Source of the DNA: Lachnospiraceae bacterium
GTDB lineage: Bacteria; Bacillota; Clostridia; Lachnospirales; Lachnospiraceae
Direction: 5' to 3'
Length of the DNA stretch: 5,074 nucleotides
NCBI GenBank assembly: GCA_020860745.1
Contig: JAJBTR010000288.1
Location: 1-5,074, forward strand
Shown here: positions 1 to 4,015 of the stretch, one piece after another
How the letters are laid out: every line of letters begins with the position of its first letter
Position numbering within the stretch: the stretch's first letter is position 1
Notes under the pieces: model-generated
Databases searched by the model: none
Seen by the model: only the letters and a program-made list of their open reading frames with translations
Told to the model about the DNA's origin: nothing
Made by a program: the position numbers and the translations under genes

Positions 1-86
1 GTCCCGAGGTGCGAGTGATAATCTGTCCCAAAAAACAGATCAAAAATACAATTCTCCTGCGATGCAACTCCAAAAAAGCCGCCCAT
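1..86 (-). CDS. PurF-like amidophosphoribosyltransferase, N-terminus only (cut by window edge)
   Basis: Twenty-eight codons are visible before the gene leaves the window. The protein begins MGGFFGVAS and continues with DLFFGTDYHSHLG, which I recognise as the start of a clostridial PurF-like protein (class II glutamine amidotransferase fold, glutamine phosphoribosylpyrophosphate amidotransferase family). The start is well supported: AGGAGG lies at 95-100, eight bases before the ATG. In true PurF the initiator Met is followed by the catalytic Cys (MCG...), whereas here the residue is Gly (MGG...). The N-terminal glutaminase nucleophile is therefore absent, and the protein may use ammonia or have another role; that is inference. 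The short ORF at 201-287 lies upstream on the same strand. The family call rests on a short stretch. Confidence 0.62.
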   Translation of the reverse strand, partial: MGGFFGVASQENCIFDLFFGTDYHSHLG

Positions 87-109
87 ACGTTAATCCTCCT
101 GTCCCGCGT

Positions 110-220
110 TCATCTTAAAACACCGACACTTCCACTCGAAAGCTCCGCCATCTCACAAAGCATCGTTATCCGGGCATTTGCCCTCTTCATCATAATAGAT
201 TTAGCCGCAAAAGGAAAGCC
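110..220 (-). pseudogene. Open stretch that could be the second half of the frameshifted short ORF
   Basis: In the frame one base off from the 201-287 ORF, 36 codons are open, starting GFPFAAKSIMMKRANARI and ending SSGSVGVLR before TGA at 110-112. Its own ATGs (189-193) have no ribosome binding site, so it is not an independent gene. It makes sense only as a continuation of the upstream ORF after a frameshift, or as chance coding. The composition looks protein-like, but I cannot assign a family. Confidence 0.2.
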
Positions 221-287
221 CTAAAATAGATACAATTTTCTCCGGTACCTCTTTCATACTTTTAACTGGTTTGTAAGTTTCACTCAT
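201..287 (-). CDS. Short ORF of 28 aa with a strong ribosome binding site (leader peptide or frameshifted gene)
   Basis: The ATG at 285-287 is preceded by AGGAGGAG with six bases of spacing, one of the best initiation sites in the window. The frame reads MSETYKPVKSMKEVPEKIV and ends after ILGLSFCG at a TAA. I do not recognise the protein. Translation from such a site is likely, but 28 residues is short for a gene of this look. The plus-one frame stays open from 220 to the stop at 110-112 (see the separate entry), so a single-base indel near 200-225 would join the two into a protein of about 60 residues. It could equally be a leader peptide for the PurF-like gene downstream. It lies just after the hairpin cluster at 342-449. 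Confidence 0.4.
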   Translation of the reverse strand: MSETYKPVKSMKEVPEKIVSILGLSFCG

Positions 288-341
288 GACTGTCTCCTCC
301 TGGTCTAAATTAGATTGCTGACAGAAGCTGACTGCCGGGAT

Positions 342-367
342 AAAAAGGAATGCGCCCTGGCGCATTC
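342..367 (-). terminator. Intrinsic terminator
   Basis: On the minus strand the stem GAATGCGC (360-367) pairs perfectly with GCGCATTC (348-355) around a four-base loop. It is followed after one C by TTTTT (342-346). A GC-rich stem with a T tract is a classic Rho-independent terminator. It lies 55 bases before the start of the 28-aa ORF. It therefore either ends transcripts arriving from the rpn side or acts as an attenuator in a leader of the PurF-like operon. Confidence 0.7.
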
Positions 368-377
368 TCGCGGAGCA

Positions 378-414
378 TTTTGTATCATAGGACGAACTTT
401 CCTATGATACAAAA
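378..414. repeat. Perfect 15-bp palindrome with 7-base loop
   Basis: TTTTGTATCATAGGA (378-392) and TCCTATGATACAAAA (400-414) are exact reverse complements around a seven-base spacer. The structure reads almost the same on both strands. It could be a bidirectional terminator, a REP-like intergenic palindrome or a protein binding site. Its right arm shares bases 411-414 with the T tract of the adjacent terminator hairpin, so the two structures overlap. Confidence 0.75.
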
Positions 415-449
415 AGAGCACTTCTCAGATAATTTCCAAAAAAGTGCTC
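411..449 (-). terminator. Probable intrinsic terminator with a large loop
   Basis: On the minus strand GAGCACTT (442-449) pairs with AAGTGCTC (416-423) across an 18-base loop, and the second arm is followed at once by TTTTT (411-415). The stem is eight pairs, weaker than the one at 342-367 because of the long loop. The T tract is also part of the 378-414 palindrome, so the two folds compete on the same RNA. Confidence 0.5.
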
Positions 450-491
450 ACAGGTCTTGTCTAAACCCTATGCAGTTCCGTCATAAACATC

Positions 492-516
492 ATAACGCTT
501 CGTGATGATGCGTTAT
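492..516. repeat. Small inverted repeat
   Basis: ATAACGC (492-498) and GCGTTAT (510-516) are perfect 7-bp arms around an 11-base loop. There is no T tract on either side. Function unknown; it lies inside the leader region between the candidate promoter at 577-604 and the terminator cluster. Confidence 0.35.
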
Positions 517-527
517 TCTTCAAAATT

Positions 528-548
528 TTGCTGTCAAATTGCTGTCAA
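528..548. repeat. Tandem 11-mer, two copies of TTGCTGTCAA
   Basis: TTGCTGTCAA occurs at 528-537 and again at 539-548, a period of 11 bases. Two copies in phase with the DNA helix are compatible with a paired protein binding site, for example an operator or recombinase arm site. They could also be chance. Confidence 0.4.
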
Positions 549-576
549 TGCGAGTATGACATCATGGTCAAACCTC

Positions 577-604
577 AATATATAGTATGCTTTTAGCATT
601 CCAA
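577..604 (-). promoter_or_regulatory. Candidate sigma-70-type promoter
   Basis: On the minus strand TTGGAA (599-604, 4 of 6 to consensus) is separated by 16 bases from TATATT (577-582, 5 of 6). A start near 570 would give an RNA running through the tandem 11-mer, the hairpin cluster and then the 28-aa ORF and PurF-like gene, with a leader of roughly 280 bases. The region is AT rich, so a false match is possible. Confidence 0.35.
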
Positions 605-702
605 TCGCAATATATTGTGGTTTTATTTCTCAATGGTTTTCATCGTCGGGAGAATAAGAACGCGATATTCAAGCGTTCTCCACAAGTGTACAAATGCCGG
701 TT

Positions 703-743
703 TTAAGCCATTTCTGCATCAGCTTTCACCTGTATAACTATCC
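703..743 (-). pseudogene. Possible decayed fourth copy of the Rpn tail
   Basis: Read on the minus strand, GGATA, then CAG, then codons for VKADAE, then TGGCTT can be aligned by hand with GGATACAGCGTTAAGGTC...GAATGGCTT of the tail copy at 1003-1206 (GYSVKVIEEWL). The alignment needs a six-base insertion and one extra A before TGGCTT. The match is short and gapped, so this is only a suggestion that the tail array once extended further. Confidence 0.2.
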
Positions 744-768
744 ATAATTCTGCACAGAATCTGCATCG

Positions 769-801
769 ATTGGTACAAAATCGGTACAGGATTGGTACAG
801 G
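769..801. repeat. Three tandem 11-bp repeats (AT[T/C]GGTACA)
   Basis: ATTGGTACA begins at 769, ATCGGTACA at 780 and ATTGGTACA at 791, an exact period of 11 bases, right after the stop of the last tail copy (809). On the minus strand the core TGTACC also forms part of CTTGTACC, which encodes the LVP of the LVPQV ending of rpn and of the first tail copy. The repeats could be binding sites spaced one helical turn apart, or debris from repeated recombination at that shared sequence. Confidence 0.6.
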
Positions 802-808
802 AAATTCT

Positions 809-988
809 CTACTGCTCCTGCAGCCATTTTTCAACCATCTTAGTGCTATAACCCAATACATCAGCAATCTCTTCTGCCGACATATCTGCTTTAGTATACA
901 GAATCTTCGCTGTTTTCTGATCCTCTTCCCTTCTGATACTGGCAATATAATCCTCTATTACTTCATCCTGATCAAATACTGTAATCAT
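809..988 (-). CDS. Stand-alone Rpn C-terminal tail, copy 3 (59 aa)
   Basis: This small protein begins MITVFDQDEVIEDYIAS and ends LGYSTKMVEKWLQEQ. By hand alignment about 36 of 56 positions match the last 60 residues of the Rpn nuclease at 1210-2088, with a one-residue insertion near position 35. It has no nuclease domain. I chose the ATG at 986-988 because it matches the MIT start of the internal module in rpn. A longer in-frame start at 1030 would overlap the neighbouring ORF by 28 bases and has no homology. The ribosome site is weak (GGGGA about eight bases upstream). The C-terminal part (SAEEIADVLGYSTKMVEKWL) looks like a short helix-turn-helix-like pair. A role as inhibitor or partner of the nuclease is inference. 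Confidence 0.6.
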   Translation of the reverse strand: MITVFDQDEVIEDYIASIRREEDQKTAKILYTKADMSAEEIADVLGYSTKMVEKWLQEQ

Positions 989-1002
989 CTCTACAATCCC
1001 CG

Positions 1003-1206
1003 TTACACTTGAGGTACAAGTGAAAGCCATTCCTCAATGACCTTAACGCTGTATCCCAAAGACTGTGCTATAACATCTACAGATACCTTATTGGAGTATA
1101 ATTTCTTCGCCGTGATCTGAGCATTTTTCTCAGCCTGTTCTCTTCTGTCACTGGCTATATAATCTTCTAATACTTCTTCCTGATCAAATAATGTAAACCA
1201 CGCCAT
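1003..1206 (-). CDS. Stand-alone Rpn C-terminal tail, copy 2 (67 aa)
   Basis: The protein starts MAWFTLFDQEEVLEDY and ends GYSVKVIEEWLSLVPQV. About 42 of 60 aligned residues match the C-terminus of the Rpn nuclease just upstream, down to the identical LVPQV ending. It carries a four-residue insertion (NAQI) after REQAEK. Its ATG lies three bases after the rpn stop codon, with only a weak AGGT before it, so translation by re-initiation of ribosomes finishing rpn is likely. The next tail copy starts 14 bases after its stop. The open frame, conserved motif and mostly conservative changes suggest it is kept by selection rather than decaying, but that has not been tested. Confidence 0.62.
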   Translation of the reverse strand: MAWFTLFDQEEVLEDYIASDRREQAEKNAQITAKKLYSNKVSVDVIAQSLGYSVKVIEEWLSLVPQV

Positions 1207-1209
1207 TAT

Positions 1210-1395
1210 TCATACCTGCGGTACAAGCCCTAGCCACTTCTCGACAACCTTTACACTATACCCCACTGCCTCAGCAATGTCACTAACCGGCATACTTTTT
1301 CTATATAGTATTTTAGCGGTTTTTTCAGCCTGTTCTCTTCTTTCACTAGCCATATAATCTTCCAGCACTTCATTCTGATCAAACAATGTAATCAT
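1210..1395 (-). CDS. Possible internally translated C-terminal small protein of Rpn (61 aa)
   Basis: Met232 of the nuclease (1393-1395) opens the tail module MITLFDQNEVLEDY and is preceded, inside the coding sequence, by AAGGAGGT ten bases upstream. Initiation here would give a 61-aa protein of the same length and start as the free-standing copy at 809-988. In E. coli, Rpn genes are reported to encode such C-terminal small proteins, which block the long toxic form. Applying that here is inference, but the site falls exactly at the module boundary. The spacing of ten is slightly long. Confidence 0.45.
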   Translation of the reverse strand: MITLFDQNEVLEDYMASERREQAEKTAKILYRKSMPVSDIAEAVGYSVKVVEKWLGLVPQV

Positions 1396-2088
1396 AATAT
1401 CGATGACCTCCTTCTCTTTACTCTCAAGATATTCTTTCAGTACATTTCTGTCTTTACATATCCGAATGGCTTCAACTACCGCCTGTCTCGTCCTACCATA
1501 TATCCGAACCTGATCGTTAGTCACCTTCGTAAAAATCACATACTGGTTAATGATATCGCCATCCTTACCGTCTGTGATAACCTTCACATACACATCTAAT
1601 GCCGTCTGCTTCCCCTGAAAGAATTCTTCTGACATGGAAATATACTCTTTGTCAACTTTACAGTCACCAGTGTAGATAACATACAGTTCCGGTTCCGGCA
1701 TATGAACCGGTGCCTCCGAAAACAGGCTCTGTGTACTTTGTTTAAAGTAGTCCTGATAAGTACGAGCAACATACATCAGACATCTCACAATAATATTAAC
1801 CGTCCATGTACTCTGCGCTTCCACCAGAACCATCAGTCTGTCTCCAACCAGAAACCCAAGATCATTATAAATATCGCGAACCAACACCTGCTCCAACGTC
1901 ACATACTTTAAATCATCAACCACACTCACTTTGTCCTCTGGATGCAACGCCTGATACAACTGAAACAGATATTTCTTCTCTGAAAACAAATCACGGAATA
2001 CACTGTCTTTAACAGTCCGATTTGCCTTTACATCATCCTGCAGTATAGTAACCGTCTTCTGTTCTCTATCTCCCATATGAACCACCAT
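1210..2088 (-). CDS. Rpn-family recombination-promoting nuclease / putative transposase, PD-(D/E)XK fold
   Basis: This is a 292-aa protein, the usual size for the family. Residues 28-115 hold the nuclease core: VKDSVFRDLF, then YNDLGFLVGDRLMVLVEAQS, in which D76 and E90-x-Q92 fit the PD-(D/E)XK active site. A Q/Y-containing helix (VRCLMYVARTYQDYF) follows. Residues 130-220 form the second half typical of Rpn/TIGR01784-like proteins, and residues 232-292 form a separable tail with FDQNEVLEDYMAS, an RREQAEK helix and GYSVKVVEKWL. The family has been linked to DNA cleavage, recombination and anti-phage toxicity. The start is uncertain: ATG at 2088 has only a purine-rich leader, and Met5 (2076) is an alternative. 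Two copies of the tail follow downstream. The gene may be cargo of the adjacent integrative element or a host gene beside its insertion site. Confidence 0.85.
   Translation of the reverse strand: MVVHMGDREQKTVTILQDDVKANRTVKDSVFRDLFSEKKYLFQLYQALHPEDKVSVVDDLKYVTLEQVLVRDIYNDLGFLVGDRLMVLVEAQSTWTVNIIVRCLMYVARTYQDYFKQSTQSLFSEAPVHMPEPELYVIYTGDCKVDKEYISMSEEFFQGKQTALDVYVKVITDGKDGDIINQYVIFTKVTNDQVRIYGRTRQAVVEAIRICKDRNVLKEYLESKEKEVIDIMITLFDQNEVLEDYMASERREQAEKTAKILYRKSMPVSDIAEAVGYSVKVVEKWLGLVPQV
1406..1413 (-). promoter_or_regulatory. Perfect Shine-Dalgarno sequence inside rpn
   Basis: The minus strand reads AAGGAGGT, the full complement of the 16S rRNA tail, within codons for KEKEV (residues 224-228). 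It is followed after CATCGATATT by ATG. It is a better site than the one in front of the rpn start itself. Confidence 0.55.
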
Positions 2089-2171
2089 TCTTTCTCTTTC
2101 TTCTCCAGCTCATCATCCATCTTCTTCAAGCTTTCAATCACTTCAACGAATCCGCCCGTTTGTTATTTTTT

Positions 2172-2200
2172 ATCATATCATATACGCCGGGATTTATCCA
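2172..2200 (-). promoter_or_regulatory. Candidate promoter for rpn and its tail copies
   Basis: TGGATA (2195-2200, 4 of 6) and TATGAT (2172-2177, 5 of 6) are spaced 17 bases apart on the minus strand. A second TATGAT overlaps at 2177-2182. Transcription would start about 80 bases before the rpn ATG. This would make rpn and the tail copies an operon separate from int. Confidence 0.4.
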
Positions 2201-2281
2201 CGACTTTTGAATTTTCTTAACAGTAATTTCTCCTTTACACTCGCCCGGCAATCGTCCTCATTTACATCAGTCATTCTCTCA

Positions 2282-2377
2282 TTTCCACCATTCCATCATT
2301 TCCACCCGTCAGGAAACATACATACAGATCCATATAATATGTCCCTGAAAAAGGTGGAAACGGTGGAATGATGGAAA
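2282..2377. repeat. Large imperfect inverted repeat beside the integrase end
   Basis: The arms at 2282-2306 and 2353-2377 are 25 bases each and match as reverse complements at 22 positions. Inside them, TCAGG (2309-2313) pairs with CCTGA (2344-2348) and ACATA (2316-2320) with TATGT (2338-2342), so the palindrome continues towards the centre. Each arm is itself built of repeated TGGAAA/TGGAAT units about nine bases apart. Its position immediately downstream of int suggests an element end, integrase arm-type binding sites or an origin-like structure. There is no T tract, so an ordinary terminator is unlikely. Confidence 0.65.
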
Positions 2378-2401
2378 GCAGGCGTTGGTGCCATGCTTTC
2401 C
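2373..2401. repeat. Inverted repeat GGAAAGCA...TGCTTTCC after int
   Basis: GGAAAGCA (2373-2380) and TGCTTTCC (2394-2401) are perfect 8-bp arms, with a further GGC/GCC pairing inside after a single bulged base. It ends eight bases from the integrase stop and shares five bases with the right arm of the larger repeat. Neither strand has a T tract directly after the stem. Confidence 0.5.
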
Positions 2402-2409
2402 TAAAAATC

Positions 2410-3648
2410 CTATTCATCACCACCCTCCAGTTTCCTCTGGAGAGACTCAAATTCCTGCTGCTTCAATTCCTTTGTCACATCTGCGTAGATATTCAATGTA
2501 GTCTCCACATCCTTATGTCCCAAAACATCCTGTACCACTTTGATATTTACACCCTTTTCCACAAGTCTTGTCGTAAAAGTGTGGCGAAGGGAATGGCAGC
2601 TAAATCTCGGCAGTAATACAGGATTTTTAATATTTTTGCATAACTGCTCATCATTGAAGTCGCGTATAATCCGACGAAGAGCCATATTAAGTGTAACCTG
2701 ATGCTTAGCGTTTCCAAAGCGATTGATAAATATAAAATCTGTGTATCCATCTATCGTAACATTACAGCAAATACCAGCCTCCTTCTGACAACGCATCTCC
2801 TCTTTGAAAGCATCTTTCACGTCATCCAACATGGGGATCTGCCGTCTTCCTGCCTCCGTTTTCGGCGTGTTAATGCTGAAATAGCATCCGTTCTCCGCAT
2901 GGTTATAATACACAAGCGTATGATTTACATCTATTACATTTTCTTCCATATCTATATCGCACCAGCGAAGCCCAGTGATCTCACCGACCCTCATTCCTGT
3001 TCCGAGCATGACCGCAAAAATGGGATACCAGTGGTGATACTTGTTATTCTCCTTACGCAGATAATTAAGAAACAAATCCTGCTGAGGAATTGTCAATGCT
3101 TTTCTGCGTTCCGCATCCGCATTGTGCGACTGCTTCAGTTCCTTTAAAACGTTATCAGAGACATTATTTCTCAGATAGCCATCATCTACCGCAACTGTAA
3201 GAACCTGGTGCAACACGGTATGTATACTGTCCACCGTTGAAATTTTCAATCCCCTCTCGTCTACGAGCATGTTGTAAAAGCGTTTTACATCTGATTTTTT
3301 CAGCTTCTGCACCTTATATTTACCAAAATCCGGCTCAACAAATGTTCTGTACAAATACCGGTAGTTCTGGAAGGTATTATCCTTTAACCCACGCTTCATG
3401 CTACACCACAAATCGTATATATCATTTAAGGTGACATACGCTGTACCGACTCTGATGTCATCCAGCTTGTCCCTCATGAGCTCCGTTTCTCTTCTGCGAA
3501 GCTCCTCCAGCGTCTTTGCGACAACACCGTGTCGTTTCCCGCCACGGTCTGTCCAGCGATACACATAATATCCATCGGAGCGCTCTGACTCCCCGCTTTT
3601 AAGAACTCGCCTTTTACTGTCATAACGGTGATTATCTTTTTTCGTCAT
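2410..3648 (-). CDS. int: Tyrosine recombinase, Tn916-type integrase
   Basis: The 412-aa protein is close in length and order to Tn916 Int. Residues 12-52 (VLKSGESERSDGYYVYRW...) are the small arm-binding domain. Residues 70-165 are the helical core-binding domain (SAM-like), and residues 185-395 the catalytic domain. All active-site residues are visible: R220 in GTGMRVGEITGLRW, K263 in NTPKTEAG, H352 and R355 in CHSLRHTF, H378 in LGHKDVETT and the nucleophile Y388 in NIYADVT. The enzyme would integrate and, with Xis, excise the element. GAGGAGG lies only two bases before the ATG, a tight spacing that may keep translation low. A 12-bp hairpin sits in its 5' leader, 69 bases after xis. Confidence 0.93.
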   Translation of the reverse strand: MTKKDNHRYDSKRRVLKSGESERSDGYYVYRWTDRGGKRHGVVAKTLEELRRRETELMRDKLDDIRVGTAYVTLNDIYDLWCSMKRGLKDNTFQNYRYLYRTFVEPDFGKYKVQKLKKSDVKRFYNMLVDERGLKISTVDSIHTVLHQVLTVAVDDGYLRNNVSDNVLKELKQSHNADAERRKALTIPQQDLFLNYLRKENNKYHHWYPIFAVMLGTGMRVGEITGLRWCDIDMEENVIDVNHTLVYYNHAENGCYFSINTPKTEAGRRQIPMLDDVKDAFKEEMRCQKEAGICCNVTIDGYTDFIFINRFGNAKHQVTLNMALRRIIRDFNDEQLCKNIKNPVLLPRFSCHSLRHTFTTRLVEKGVNIKVVQDVLGHKDVETTLNIYADVTKELKQQEFESLQRKLEGGDE

Positions 3649-3670
3649 TTCCTCCTCGCTTTCTTGTAGT

Positions 3671-3702
3671 AATCGAGCTGGCAGTTTCCCGCCAGCCCGA
3701 TT
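3671..3702 (-). other. Stem-loop between xis and int
   Basis: On the minus strand AATCGGGCTGGC (3691-3702) pairs with GCCAGCTCGATT (3671-3682) over 12 positions, one of them G-U, around an eight-base loop. On the plus strand that pair would be a mismatch, which fits an RNA acting in the xis-int transcript. There is no T tract. It ends 11 bases before the int ribosome site, so it may affect int translation or mRNA processing. Confidence 0.6.
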
Positions 3703-3717
3703 GTCACTTTCTCACAC

Positions 3718-3972
3718 TCAGATAGAGTACAAAGATTCGATATACTGCTCCAACTTACGGCGCTTGAACATACGTTTGGTATGATTCCACAATACGAAGT
3801 CGCAGTCATCCCCGTTGCTTAGATCCCGCAGCTTCTGCAACCCCAACCCTGTGTACTCCGCGGCTTCTTCCAGCGTCAGCAACTCCTTCCTCCAGATCGG
3901 AACAGCTGTACGTTTTTTCAAAACCGCTCCCTTATTGAGTTCCGCAAAATCATCCGAAACATAATTACTCAT
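3718..3972 (-). CDS. xis: Excisionase, Tn916 Xis family
   Basis: An 84-aa DNA-binding protein. Residues 24-84 correspond to the whole of Tn916 Xis: PIWRKELLTLEEAAEYTGLG is the winged-helix recognition part, followed by KLRDL, the CDFVLWN strand and KRRKLEQYIESLYSI at the end. It would bend DNA at the element ends and direct Int towards excision. Residues 1-23 (MSNYVSDDFAELNKG...) are an extension that Tn916 Xis lacks. I chose the ATG at 3970-3972 because AAAGGAGG lies seven bases before it; the in-frame ATG at 4011 has no such site. It follows the DUF927-type gene by 43 bases and precedes int by 69, so the three are probably co-transcribed. Confidence 0.88.
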   Translation of the reverse strand: MSNYVSDDFAELNKGAVLKKRTAVPIWRKELLTLEEAAEYTGLGLQKLRDLSNGDDCDFVLWNHTKRMFKRRKLEQYIESLYSI

Positions 3973-4015
3973 CAAAACTCCTCCTTTCCAATATGATAAT
4001 ATACAATACATAACC

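Noticed and set aside
9..224. 71-codon ORF on the plus strand
   Set aside because: Runs antisense to the PurF-like start and the 28-aa ORF, has no ribosome site, and the minus strand has two good AGGAGG sites here.
528..801. CRISPR array suspected from the 11-bp repeats at 528-548 and 769-801
   Set aside because: Repeats are far too short, directly adjacent without spacers, the two sets differ, and no cas gene is visible.
989..1030. Upstream extension of the tail copy 3 to an ATG at 1030
   Set aside because: The added 14 residues overlap the end of copy 2 and have no match in the other tails; the MIT start at 988 matches the module boundary.
2194..2274. 26-codon ORF MTDVNEDDCRASVKEK... on the minus strand
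   Set aside because: Weak initiation site, no recognisable family, and it overlaps the candidate rpn promoter; too short to support.
2373..2401. Rho-independent terminator for int
   Set aside because: The stem is good but on the minus strand it is followed by ATCATTCC, not a T tract; kept only as an inverted repeat.
2701..3147. 148-codon ORF on the plus strand
   Set aside because: Lies wholly inside the integrase gene on the other strand, and its translation shows no family motif.
3973..4011. Longer xis starting at the ATG at 4011
   Set aside because: This ATG has no ribosome site, and the extra 13 residues are encoded across the real AAAGGAGG site that serves the ATG at 3972.
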